Part shown: positions 10,268 through 21,217 of the stretch, piece by piece
Numbering within the stretch: the stretch's first letter is position 1
Layout: each line of letters starts with the position of its first letter
Source of the DNA: Dimargaris cristalligena
Lineage: Eukaryota; Kickxellomycota; Dimargaritomycetes; Dimargaritales; Dimargaritaceae
Assembly (NCBI GenBank): GCA_027576995.1
Contig: JANBQC010000377.1
Location: forward strand, 1 to 27,648
Length of the DNA: 27,648 bases
Direction of reading: 5' to 3'
Program-made: the position numbers and the translations under genes
The notes under the pieces: generated by a model
Seen by the model: the letters and a program-made list of their open reading frames with translations, nothing else
The model's database searches: none
Told to the model about the DNA's origin: nothing

Positions 10268-11327
10268 ATGACCGCTGGAAATCCGGAAAACCTAACAAAA
10301 GGCGGTAAGTCATTAACACGATAGTGTTACACCAGTACCGTTTTATCTGAAATATAATTACGTACACCTGCCATTACGAAAAAATGGCGGCAACCCAATA
10401 TCTATAGCCGACAGTACTGTAATAATCCATATTAGTACACGGTGATATATAATTAATCTGAAGCTGGACTAATTTGATCGTTATATTTTATCAAATCTGT
10501 TATGTACTTCCCTGCACCGTTAATCAAAATTAGAGCAGATTTATTTCGAAATTCGAGGCTTGCCGTCTCAATATAATATAGCGACGTTCGACAGCTACGA
10601 CCCGGAAACCTATTACATCACTCTATTGGCAGATAAATCAATCCCCTTGCGTATCCATATCAATGATATCGTTTGGAAGACATTGACGGAATGTGTCCAC
10701 GAGTACTTCCTGCCCTACCCAACCTCAACCGCCGCGACCTTTCCGGAAGGCCGATCGGCTCCCGGGCGCCGGTTTCCCATGTCTGAATGTGTACACCAAC
10801 AACTGGACAATTTTGCGTTTAATTATGCACCTAATTTCGAAAGTTGCCCAGACCACGATTGCCCGGTTCACGGAATCTCGACTATGATGGGGATGGCCGC
10901 ATACAATTCCCTAATGGAAATGACCAATTTTGGAGGGACTCCTACAGCGTCTCAGTGGCCGTACTGTGCCCCTACCGGGAACGACGTACCAGCGTATCCG
11001 GCTACTGCGGCCGAAAACGCGTATTCACCGCTCCCCTTATTGACCAACAACCAACCCAGCACTGTAGCGGCATCGACCATGCTGACAATGCCAACGGAAA
11101 TACACGGGCAGTCGATTGACCAATCCTGGGAAAAAATAATGAGCACGGGGCCTCCGGTGCTCTCTGAAAAGGAACTCGAAACTCTCATGGCGGCCACCCT
11201 CCCCGATGGGATATGTGGACTGCCCCTAGATCAGCTCGATGTGGATGGCATCGACCTCGAAGAACTTAGATCCTTATTTGGGACTTTGCAAACGCCGGAT
11301 AACCAGAGTCAACAAAACTTAGATTAA
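10268..11327 (+). CDS. Two-exon gene, unknown protein with acidic C-terminus
   Basis: Exon 2 (about 10534-11327) is a long open frame with no ATG at its left end. A 37-nt first exon supplies one: ATG at 10268 opens 12 codons and stops exactly at a consensus donor, G/GTAAGT, at 10304/10305. Joining to the acceptor AAAATTAG (10533) restores the frame and gives 276 residues. A second in-phase acceptor at 10557 would remove eight residues. I recognise no domain. Visible features: a moderately conserved-looking N-terminal region (about 10-70), a Cys/His cluster (CPDHDCPVH), a low-complexity Pro/Thr/Ala middle, and an acidic-hydrophobic C-terminus (DGIDLEELRSLF) resembling transcription activation motifs. 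There is no signal peptide or membrane segment. A nuclear regulatory role is conceivable but is inference only. Confidence 0.7.
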
Positions 11328-13848
11328 TAGGATTAGGGTGATTATTATAGTGGCTGGTAATGTGGAGTCCGAGCCCCCCAGCGATATTGTACAATAAATT
11401 CTGGCGAGATTTGAATTCACTGAAAGTTTCCCGAATAGTGACTTTATATAGTTGGCCATCACGTCTCCAATCAAATATCGAGCAACAGAGATAATATGCT
11501 AATGATATATTTTCCAGACCTACTAGTAGTAGTAAAGTAAATAATCTATATAATGGACCACCTCCCCACGGACGCACTATTTTGCATTTAAGATAGATTG
11601 GGCCTCTCAGATCACAGTCTTTATATATTATAGACCATAAATGCATGGTATATTCGAGATTTACTTGCTTGTTTTAGTGCAGTGGGTCTATCAAGGTATA
11701 GTATCCATTAAATATGATTATAGATATCCCTCGAGAGGATCCTCGGGTAGGGGTTTGGGAATAGCGAATAGTTCGACAGATAGTGTAAGATCTCTTAAAT
11801 AAATCCATAAGAATTGTCACGAGGCTGTGTCATTTCAAAGTGATAGACGAATGGATTCGGGTTCTCAAAACTGACCATCTTAATAGGTTTACCACCCTAT
11901 TTTTTTTTCGGCTTGGCAAGTTCAGTGAATATAAAGTAATCACTAGCTTAGGGATTTCATCAAACTAATTTAGAAAAGTACTTCTGTATGGACGGGCTTA
12001 TGGCCATATTACCACCACCGTGTCTAAAATGAGTAACTCGGCATTTATCCATGGATTATCCTATGCTTTGAATAACTCTCAGTAGTAGCAAAGACGGATT
12101 GGGATATTCCACAACCACTTGGAAGTATATTTTTGCAAAAAGGGGATTCCATTATCTCTACAATGTGAAACCCGTTGGAAATACTAAAGACGTAATAAAT
12201 AAACTACGTGGAAGGGAGTAAAGAAGCTAGATGGTGGTAGGTGCCTCGAGATGGTTAGATTTATAGAATAGTATTGACGGCTAGGGGAGTTATAAGTAGT
12301 TAAAATAAAATGCCGTAGTATAATGGTTGACCAGTGCTTCAGCGCGGCCTATAGATATTATTTCCGGTGGAGATTATTACCCTCCATTCCTATTACCTTG
12401 ATTTTTCTCCCGCGAACACGATGGCAAGGATTCCCAGAATTGGGAGGAAAATTGCATTTTTATAATAACTTTATCTTCGATAATTTCTCCATTCGGTGCT
12501 TATTTTTTATGGCTAGTTAACACCTACATATTCCGGCCAGGTATAATATTCAACAGTGTCTACTAAGCGTTCCCCTGTCGAGCCAAGGGCTAGAGAGCCG
12601 GAAGAATTCAATAAAGTTCTTTTGAGTTAAGTGAAACCCAGCCTCGGCCGGGAGTTCGGCTCAAATGGCCGGTCCCATGGAGGATTGGGGCGGGAAAGTC
12701 ATCCAATACGTCAATCCGGGTCACAATCAGAAAATAAAAAACAAAGTAGCTTAATGGTATATTGACATTATAGCTTTCAATAAGATTCGTGAAGCTGAGT
12801 TGATAATGGTCTTGCACTCAAAAAACGGGGACTATTTTTTGACCATTTCAATATTGATTCCTTTACTCAAATTGAAATAAACAGATGCTTCAAGAATATG
12901 GTTAGCCAAATAAGGAACCCCCTTACGTCGGCCAGCCTAAATTATCCGGTCCTGGTTTCTATAGCAGCCTACCAACCTAACTACCACTCATCAACCATGA
13001 GCCTACATACCAACGAGTACTATATAATAGGTGAAAATATGGTTGATTCGCAGTCCCCCGCGTACAGTCACTGTTATGTGGCCTGCTTCTTATATGATTA
13101 GATAGCCATAATCCGCGACTTCATAACTTGTTGTGGGCTTACCTGTCACTTTTTTCTGATATTTGAAGTTCTCTTATTAGTTTATTCACCCGCTAGGCTA
13201 CCCTATAAAATGTGTTGACGCAACTATTCCGCGGTGACTAGGCTATTCCAAAGCTGCAATCAAGCGTTTGGGCCATTTAGAGAAATACTGATTAATGGGC
13301 CGTATGTACACAGTTCAACACAGTTGTAAATAATGTTAAATATGGTGTAGATTGAAAACCAATTATGACCTAAAATACTATTATGTACCACCCATCCCAT
13401 TAAGTTTGTTCTTCGTTTTATAGCCGGACCAATCCTCCCCCTTCAGTGCTTACTTATATTTTATCGAAACAAATGGATATTGTATAACTGTGGATTTAAT
13501 TAGACCGTAAAATATTGTATGTTTATTCATTGAATTGGGCATAGTCGGCATGTTTCAAGCAATCAATAAGCAAATGCCGCCAACTGGGTATGATGGTAGT
13601 CGTTAGCTAAGGTCACAAAAATAATTTATTGAACCATACTAGCTTATCTACGGGTGTTGGTGGGCCTTTATATTCGACAGTTAGAGTGTAACTCAGACAT
13701 ATGCCTCTGCGAAATACGGGGAGGGGGGTAGTCGAGTCGCCCTCGGCTCAATATAACTAGGATAGATTGACTCGATATTGAGAGGTGAAACTAAAAGTAT
13801 TTAGACTGATAGATTTGGGGAAGGGGGTCAACACTAATGATTGCATAC
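11328..13848. other. Intergenic region (2.5 kb)
   Basis: No supported gene. The antisense 126-codon frame at 11266-11646 overlaps the end of the two-exon gene and has no coding character. Frames at 12323-12520, 12608-12817 and 12898-13101 are short and without motifs. A GC-rich patch at about 12640-12700 is unexplained. TpA-rich throughout. Confidence 0.45.
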
Positions 13849-14793
13849 TTAGGCTTTGTTTAACTGGTTGGGCTGGGCGGGAGGTAGGGTATTGGGGCGG
13901 GCGACCTGGTTCTTCGAAGCATTGTCCCGGATGCCATTAGGGCTCTGCTGATTAATTTGGCCCGGAGGAGAAGTGGCGGCCCGGGCAATCTGCTTCTTTG
14001 AAACCTTACCTTGCGTATTGGTATTGCCCTGCTGATTAGGCAGAGTCGGCGGAGCAGTCATGGCGCGAGTGAACTGCTTCTTTGAACCGATGCCTTGGAC
14101 ATTGGTATTGCCCTGCCGATCAGGTTTGACCAGGGGAGCAGTCATGGCGCGGGTGTGTTTATTCTTAACCCCGTTGTTGGGACCATTGGTATTGGCCTGC
14201 TGGTTAGGCTGGGCCGTAGGAAAAGTGCCGGAGCGGGTGTGGGGCTTAGGTGAACCATTACCTTGAACATCGGCATTGGCCTTCTGACTAAGCTGGACGG
14301 GAGGAGCAGTGCCGGGACTGGTGGTCTGCTTCTTGAAACTGTTGCCTTGAACATTGGTATTGCCCTGCTGATTAAAATGGCCCGGAGGGGAAGTAGATGA
14401 GCGGGTTTGGGGCTTAGGCGAACCGTTACCCTGAACACCGGCATTGGCCTTCTGACTAAGCTGGACGGAAGGAGCACTGCCGGGACTGGTGGTCTGCTTC
14501 TTGAAACTGCTGCCTTGAACATTGGTATTGCCCTGCTGATTAAAATGACCTGGAGGAGAAGTAGCTGAGCGGGTGTGGGGCTTAGGCGAACCATTGCCTT
14601 GAACACTGGCCTTATTGTTGCCGGCAAAGTTGTTCTTCTGATTGAGCTGGCCCGCATTAGCAGGGTTGAAGGGGGCAGGGGGGTTGGACACTTGAGGGGT
14701 GGTATTTAAAGCACTAACTGGGCTGATGGTCATAGTGGTGAAGGCGCAGAAGGCACCCAGAATCAAAATCTTCTTGGTCGAGATGAAAGCCAT
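13849..14793 (-). CDS. Secreted protein of nine 28-residue tandem repeats
   Basis: A 314-residue protein. Residues 1-28 form a classical signal peptide: Lys-Lys near the start, a hydrophobic core (ILILGAFCAFTT), and a likely cleavage after SPVSA. The mature chain is almost wholly repetitive: nine units of exactly 28 residues from 57 to 308. They alternate as A-B-A-B-A and then four C-type units. Type A carries VQGNGSPKP, type B NVQGxSFKKQTTSPG, and type C a basic KKQxxRAxTxPP core. The chain is rich in Gln, Asn, Pro, Thr, Ser and basic residues, has no Cys after the signal peptide, and is surely disordered. No known domain. Candidates are a cell-wall or extracellular matrix component, an effector-like protein, or a precursor of repeat peptides; the Lys-Lys pairs in several units are only weak sites for Kex2-type cleavage and the A units lack them. 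A TATA box lies 156 nt upstream. Confidence 0.85.
   Translation of the reverse strand: MAFISTKKILILGAFCAFTTMTISPVSALNTTPQVSNPPAPFNPANAGQLNQKNNFAGNNKASVQGNGSPKPHTRSATSPPGHFNQQGNTNVQGSSFKKQTTSPGSAPSVQLSQKANAGVQGNGSPKPQTRSSTSPPGHFNQQGNTNVQGNSFKKQTTSPGTAPPVQLSQKANADVQGNGSPKPHTRSGTFPTAQPNQQANTNGPNNGVKNKHTRAMTAPLVKPDRQGNTNVQGIGSKKQFTRAMTAPPTLPNQQGNTNTQGKVSKKQIARAATSPPGQINQQSPNGIRDNASKNQVARPNTLPPAQPNQLNKA
13870..14625 (-). repeat. 84-bp tandem repeat array, nine units
   Basis: The coding repeats are in register at the DNA level: nine units of 84 bp without a single length change. The first five form a 168-bp higher-order AB pattern with very similar copies, which points to recent unequal crossing-over; the last four (C type) are more diverged. 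Because the period is a multiple of three, an alternative frame also stays open for 171 codons. Confidence 0.9.
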
Positions 14794-14948
14794 AGTGAGA
14801 TGAATGTGGTGGAATGAGAAATTGAAGGAGGTAAATAGCCCGACTTTTTAGTAGGAATGTTAATGCGTGTAAGAGGTGATGAGAGTGGAAAATGGGGAGT
14901 GTAATGGTAATGATGATAATGTTTTTTTAGAGAAGGCAGTCGCCTCTC

Positions 14949-14956
14949 TATTTATA
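14949..14956 (-). promoter_or_regulatory. TATA box of the repeat-protein gene
   Basis: The minus strand reads TATAAATA within CAATATAAATAGAG, 156 nt upstream of the ATG at 14793. Spacing is like that of the CaaX-peptide and heat-shock-like genes. Confidence 0.5.
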
Positions 14957-16740
14957 TTGAAATTAGCCGAGCCTTCGACATGATGCCATGGCAATGTTGG
15001 GCCATGATTTTGGGCTGCTTGGTGCATTCTTGGGCCAAGACCGGTTAATCATTAGACGGTCAAGGGAAGCTCCCGGTCTTCACAAGCATATAACTTGCCG
15101 ATCTCAATGACTTAATGTCCGACGGGCCCACTTTCGACACTTTCGACACTCTAGCCCTTCTCCTCGTCCATTTCCCCCATCTATAGCTCATACTATGAAC
15201 ATGAAGCTTCTTTGTTCAGTTACTGCGCTCAGCGATAGACGTGCAGTTAGAAAGGGCATCCTTGCAAATGGACGGATGCTACTCCTATTCAGCCCACCAT
15301 CCCCTCTAGCCTATACACCGTTGCTATCCGGGGGTAGAATAGTGGGCCACCAGACCCCTTTGTCGATACTTAAATTACTTCGCCTTAGTGTATGGGCATA
15401 ATTCCGATTCCCCATTTTACAAAGATTATAGATGCGATGGTAAATCAGCTATTTTATGGTATCGGCACTCGATAATGCCTTGAGAGGATCATACAGCGAT
15501 TTACGGCTTTCACGTAAAAGTAGACAATTGGGCTCACTGACGGAAGGGACTTTATATGAGAGGCTAAGTGGGCCATCTAAGATGTGGTACCAAGGCCAAC
15601 TGGGCTTGGTGAACCCTGGCTATTTGAAAATACTGCTGCATCCCTTTAGGGCGCTGTGGTATATCGCAGATATCGCCAGCCCATACCTTGGCCAATATGT
15701 GTCTAATAATAGGTTCATTTTTCTTTTCAATGTACATCAATTCATGAATGAAGGGGACAATCTAGTATAGACGATTCAGAGCACAGCAATGCTAATCCCA
15801 GACGGCCAGGCTCTGGTGAATGGCCCCAGCTAGTGTAGCAGGGCCTAATATGCGGGCGGCTAGCTATCCTATAGGCACCAGAGCTCTATTATTCATACCA
15901 CCTCTTCAGCACATAAAACTCTAAAGCCCGTATTGATATCCCAGTAAACTGTCCAAGGTAAAGGTTTCCAAATGCCGAGCTAACTGCACTCTGGGAATTG
16001 TCAGAGGCTCTGCCAATATGAATATTCAATTATTAGTGGATATAAGAGACTGAATACATGTATTATGTATAAAGGCCCGAAACCACTCCCACATCCCAGC
16101 GGTACTACCCTTAGTATCTCAGAAGGTACTCTGAATGTATACTCGGAAATAGTAGTACCAGCTCAAACTAGACTGCGCTAGGCAGTCCATTCAGACTCAG
16201 CTGCTAATATTTTGACTTAAAGTAAGTGTTTACGGCCTGTATAGTGGGAGGGGCGGAGGGAGGGCAACCGTTAGATATGGCCAATCACCTAGGGCCCGAT
16301 CCAACATCTGACCCCACCGGCAAGAACCCACCACCGGACTCCTATACTTCAATTGCTTTCGTCGAGATGGCAGTAAATAGTCGCAGCCCTAGATAACCAG
16401 CACTAGACACACGGGGTATAAAGCGGAGAAATAAGCGTGGTACACCGGTCTTCGTATGTCACCTTGCAATAAAAAGTGCATACTGAACGTTCCCTACTGG
16501 GTATTGCCATTTGCATAGCCCTACTTCACATGTGTATGGGGGCAGGGTAAGTTAAAAACTGTTAAATTAAAAAACCATCAATATTTTTGTATTTGAAGGT
16601 GTTTTATTTAATCCCCGGACCATCTAGATAGTACTGCAGTAACAATACTAAGGTCCAACCACTTATGTTTTTCAGTCGGATACCACCCTATCAATTACTG
16701 TTAAGGGTGAGTACATCCGAGTGTAAATAACTAAGGAATA
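14957..16740. other. Intergenic region (1.8 kb)
   Basis: No firm gene. Two plus-strand frames with ATG starts (15195-15401, 68 codons; 15456-15770, 104 codons) and a 39-codon frame (16277-16396, Pro/Asp/Ser-rich) have no motifs and unremarkable codon use. A direct repeat of CTTTCGACA occurs twice near 15130-15150. A 9-bp inverted repeat (GCTCTGGTG at 15810, CACCAGAGC at 15876) encloses a smaller GGCCC/GGGCC stem. Confidence 0.35.
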
Positions 16741-16742
16741 GT

Positions 16743-17338
16743 AATTTATTTAATAGTACTAGTAAATAGAGCACGAGATATATAGGGCCGGTGATTGCAA
16801 TGTAACGTGAAGCGAATAGGAATATAATCATCTAGGGCTTCTATTAGGGAAGAGCGGCAGTTCGCTTTATACTGGGCAAATGATGAGGCCGACAGCATAT
16901 GTGTGGGTATTTAGCCCGCGGGTCTGATTCCAAGAGGGGCCGCAATTGTAGTGCTGCTGAGGGACCGGATGGAACCTTCTAGTACTGGTTAGAGTGTTAC
17001 TGCGGCAAGGTTGCCATCGGCTGGCACCCCAGTGGTGTCCCCAGGAGATTCAGTAGTTGTGGGTAGACTAGGTTTCTGTGGCGGCCTGGTGGAGCCCCCG
17101 GCCACATTGTACATCTGGTCGGTACTGGGCCCCCGTGGTGGAACAGCATCAACATTACCACTATTGCGGCGCTATATATCCCTTAATCTGCTTTGGGTCT
17201 ACATGGGTAGGTGTCTGTTAGGTACGCCAGGAATCATCCCAACTAATATTTGCTCAATAGGAACGGGAGATAGGGGCACGTAAAAACAATAAATAGATAC
17301 CAGTACACACCTACTATCTCAGATTTGTGTTTTTGGTT
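16743..17338 (-). pseudogene. Possible decayed coding frame
   Basis: One minus-strand frame reads as protein-like over about 200 codons but is cut by internal stops: TAG and TAG near 17200 and 17172, TAA at 16989 and TAA near 16920. The segment 17171-16989 is a 60-codon Pro/Thr/Ser/Gly-rich stretch (including LPTTTESPGDTTGVPADG) typical of disordered or mucin-like fungal proteins. The first two stops could have arisen from CAG or TGG by C-to-T change. The antisense strand is also open over part of this (17011-17283, starting at TTG), and I prefer the minus strand only on composition. It might instead be a genuine last exon behind the AG at 17172. Weak call. Confidence 0.2.
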
Positions 17339-17724
17339 ATGTACAAAAACAAGTAGTACAGCCAAAAACTAGGTTAGAGGTATTAGGTAGCGGCAATTAA
17401 CTGTAGGTGGTATATATAATCTTTATGCGAAATATAAATAAATAATCTACGTATATATGGTGCACCCCTTCAAACATCTAATCCGAACCTTACTACCCAC
17501 CATTCATTAGAAATCCATTTTGAATATTGCCCCAACATCCGTCAAATCAAAAGAAGCTATCATAATAAACGATTTTTGTTAATGTGCTCGTTGAGTATAT
17601 AGACTGCTCCGGAATAATCTAAAAAATAATGCTATACAGACCGAAACCTAGCTCTAGAATAAAGTGAATCCGATTAAACTGACCAATGTTGCTCCGGCAG
17701 TATATCCAAGAGCCCATATTGGAT
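17339..17724. other. Intergenic, 3' flank of the acyl-CoA oxidase
   Basis: AT-rich DNA without open frames. It should contain the 3' UTR and polyadenylation site of the minus-strand oxidase gene; AATAAA-like motifs occur but I cannot single out one. Confidence 0.4.
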
Positions 17725-20700
17725 TTATAGTTTGGCCACTTGGATTTTAGTGGCCGCGACGGGCTGATTTGCCGAAAGTAGGGCCGTCTGATTCGGCATG
17801 CGAGTCACTTCATAGCGGTTAATCTGGTCCCAGTCCCCCGCCTCGTGCCACTTATGCAGGTTCATTATGGGTTTTAAGACCTGCTGGTAACGCCCCACGA
17901 CAGGCGACATGTGGTTGGCTGGTTCGTGGAGGGCACCCTTCATGAGACGCTCGTACACATCGCCGCGGTAGTTGCCCAACGCGGATTTAAGCCGGTAATC
18001 CGGGATAGCCCAGGCATCGGCTAGTGCGACGGCATTGGGGCGGAGGTGGGTGAGGAGTTCCCGCTCGCGTTGGCGGATCCAACTGGCCTGGTGCGGGGCT
18101 AGCAGGCCCATTTCGAGACAATCGGTTAGGCCCCCATCGTTCACCAAGGTATGGAGGGCCAGGAGCTGACACAGTTGGGCGAGCGGGCGGCGTATTTCGG
18201 GCGTCGCGGTGGTAGAGACGTCCACGGTCTTGACAAAGTGGTACAGGATGGTGTACTGGCCGTGGGCCTGGCTGATGCGGCGCATGTCCACCAGGGACTG
18301 GTTCCAAGTTTGATGATCCTGGTCCATGGCGCGCTGCAGCTGGGCCACGAGAGCGGCCGAACGGTGGCCAAAGAGGGTCAAGAGAAGGTTGAGGTCGTCC
18401 AACTGGGCCGTTGAGGTGATGACCTGCGGTGGCTCCGTGGCGCCCGCCACTCCTCTACAACTGACCCATTCGAAGTAGGCCTGCAAATAGGCCTGGGTGG
18501 AGTTGTTACCAGCCACTGCCAATGAGTCTTTATTGCCGCGGCCTTGCGAAGAAGGGGGACAGCGGGTTGCCGCCATTTGACGACGGACCGCCTTTAATAA
18601 ATAACGCGCAACCTGTTGGGACAGAATAAAATTGTCCCCCTCCCAGGTGGTGTTGGGCAGAGTGTCGCAATAGAAATCCGTGAGGCCCGAAAAGGCGGAA
18701 TACCCATGACCCCCCATGGCCCGACGGCAGACTTCAATACTATCCACCAGCATGTCCGTTGACAGGGCCTTTAGGCCCGAACTGGTTGCGTGGAGTTCGG
18801 CCAAGGTGGACACGTCGTTGGCGGCTAAGCGTTGGACAAAATCATTGTACTGGTCCCGCATGGCCAGGCCCGTGAAATGCAGCGCGTAGGCCTGGGCCAG
18901 GGCGGGTAGGAGGCGGTACTGTACCATGGAGTAGTTGAGGACGGAAGTTTCACCGGGTTCGCTTCCGGGGGACGGGGGGGATTCGGGTTTAGTGGTGGGT
19001 CCTTGGGTCTCGTTCTTGTCGGCTGCGAATTGACGCCGGGTCGCGCAGTAGCGAATAGCAATGGTGGCCGCCTTGGCTAGATTAATGGCGCTGTTTCGGA
19101 CAATATACTGGCGCACGTAGACCATGGTTCCGTAGGAGAGCTTGTCATTCGGGGGCCGGACGTACTTGCCCTGAGGAGTGACGCGAGCGAAACGCTCCAG
19201 CATGTGGTCCCGGGGAATGTGGTAGTGTTGGAAGCGCATAAAACCATTATCCACCGAGTTAAACCTGAATAGGGCACAGTTAAAAAACGCCAGTATTATA
19301 TATATATTTTTGGTAAAATATGTAGAGTTAGGGAGCTGTTAGTGAATATAGCCATTGGTACCCCAACTAAGGGAAGAGTATGCGGGAATACAAGTACCAT
19401 GGTTGGATAAGCCCTGGTACACTTTATCGACTGTGGCCTATGTATAGGCGGATAATGCACTTGGAAGAGTGGATTACCCCTGGCCAACATATCTAATAAA
19501 TACTACCGGAATTAAATGACTTACCCGAATTTGGGACCGATATCACCCACCTGCACACCAGGGAAGGGCTGGTGGTCCTCCAGTGAACGAATGGGCACCA
19601 CAAAAGGGTGCGGACCAAAATCGGTATCCCTCACCAGCAGACGGGCCATCACAATGGCGTGGGTGGCCGCCAGACCCAGTCCACCGGACCACCATTTAGT
19701 GGACGTCAGATTGGGCGAGTGCAGCTCAAACTCCTCCGTTTCGGGGAGGAAAGTGGCCGTAGTCTCCAGTCCCTGGACGTTGCTACCGTGGCCTAGTTCG
19801 GTTTGGGCGTAACAGCCGATGATTTCGTAGTTCATGGCGGGTTCCAGGAACCTTTGCTGTTGCTCGGGGGTGCCCTGGGCCCGCAAGCAAGGGATAAACA
19901 TTGCTTCATGGAGATTCAGCTAGGGGTGGTGGTACAGGGAGACCGGAGGGGGAGAGGGTAGTGCAATATAATATACATTGGGATGAATAAAGTTGAAAAT
20001 TGACGGGGTAATCGGGTTCTGTAGTTTAGAAAGGTACTTTATACGGTTGGTGCCCCTTTGGACTTGCAGAACTGGAGGTCGTGTCGTAATAGGAAACGGC
20101 AGGCATAAAGGGGTTTTGGGGCTGTTACTGCGCTACCATGGGCCTAAAGGGTTGATTGTACTATTTGTATTTACCCATGCCCGCAGTCCTGGGAAAAATA
20201 AATATCCCTACCATTGACGAAATATCCACCAGTTTAGAACAGGCCTCAAACTCGTCAAACGACCAGTTCAGATGTCTGCAGGTAAGGGGTACATAGTTCC
20301 GATTTAGCCATAGTATACGGTGAGGGTGATCGAAACCAGTGAGCCGTGTGCCATTTTAATGCGTCTTTCACTCCCGCGTAATGCTTACTAGAGAAAACTT
20401 GTGAAGTGGGGGAGGTGGGGGGTGGAGGAGTACATCTACTGACCAAGAAACATCACCCCTTATTATACCCCGCTCCAGTTGGTTTACATGGAAAATAGGG
20501 GCAATCAAGTTGGCCGACTAGCTGGCTATGGTGGAGATATTACCCCTTCCCCCATCGAGTTGCTAAATATGGTTGAGATGAGCGGGAATACCGGGTAGTA
20601 TACTTACCTGCGAAGGGCCACCTGGCGGGCTCCCATGAGCAGGGCTTTGCGCAGGAGTTCTTTGCGACTCATATAAGGGACCTGGGACTGATCGAAAATG

Positions 20701-20861
20701 GGATCTGATTCCAGGATACGTAAGAGACGAGCCTGAAGGGACAGATATTCGTCGCCCAAGAGGAACCGGGACATGACGCGTGGATCAAAGCTGGCCTGGG
20801 CCCGCTCTCTTTCCAGTGTCTGCATGGTGACCTCGGCGGCCGTTGGAAGTTGCTCGGGCAT
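17725..20861 (-). CDS. Peroxisomal acyl-CoA oxidase, four exons
   Basis: FAD-dependent first enzyme of peroxisomal beta-oxidation: acyl-CoA plus O2 to trans-2-enoyl-CoA plus H2O2. Exons 20861-20608, 20275-20212, 19919-19525 and 19264-17725 join in frame to 750 residues. Donors are GTAAGT, GTAGGG and GTAAGT; acceptors are CTGCAG, CCTAG and TTCAG; introns are 332, 292 and 260 nt. Exon 1 gives the acyl-CoA oxidase N-terminal helices (ERERAQASFDP). Exon 3 has the FAD/substrate motif YAQTELGHGSN (143-153) and GLETTATF. Exon 4 has MGGHGYSAFSG (421-431) and WEGDN with the catalytic base Glu446. The chain ends Ala-Lys-Leu, a canonical PTS1 peroxisomal signal. Length matches fungal Pox enzymes. Oddity: a Pro/Ser/Glu-rich insert of about 25 residues (319-345) between helices of the central domain. 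The 64-nt second exon is invisible to simple ORF finding but is required to restore the family sequence (LNWSFDEF). Confidence 0.93.
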
Positions 20862-21217
20862 GACCGAAAAGTAGCTGTGTAGACAATCAATAAATGGGAG
20901 GGGAGAGGGGATAGTTACTAATATTTAAATCATAAGATAAAAACAGTCCGTCTAATAGATTGGGTATGCACTAGATGGAAATATAACTGAGGGAAAGGGG
21001 GAATAGAGTCGGCGTAGGCACAAGAGTCCTTGGGAAGCTCTGTCCGGTTGAATCAATTGGGAAATACGCTAATACAGCAAAGTAACAGGAATATTTGCAA
21101 TTGGTAACTATAACCAGGAGTGCTAGTGGCGCGGACAACACTCCCAGATATATGTTTCAGCCATGATCACAGGGCAGTAAATATGAGACAACATGACTGG
21201 ATGGTATTTAATTTAGC
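20862..21217. other. 5' flank of the acyl-CoA oxidase
   Basis: Contains the oxidase promoter on the minus strand. I see no strong TATA box; the best AT-rich candidate is TTTAAATATTA near 20920-20930. No oleate-response-type inverted CGG repeat is evident. No gene. Confidence 0.35.

Noticed and set aside
12310..12385. tRNA-like A-box (TAGTATAATGGTT)
   Set aside because: No B-box (GGTTCGANNCC type) follows at the right distance and the stems do not pair into a cloverleaf.
13870..14625. CRISPR array
   Set aside because: The regular repeats are coding, contiguous and without spacers.
14142..14657. 171-codon minus-strand ORF in another frame of the repeat gene
   Set aside because: It stays open only because the 84-bp period keeps every frame in register; it lacks a signal peptide and its repeats follow from those of the main frame.
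13849..14793. Repeat protein as an alpha-factor-type or Kex2-processed pheromone precursor
   Set aside because: There are no regular Lys-Arg sites between units, and the A-type units lack any dibasic pair, so I kept it only as a weak possibility.
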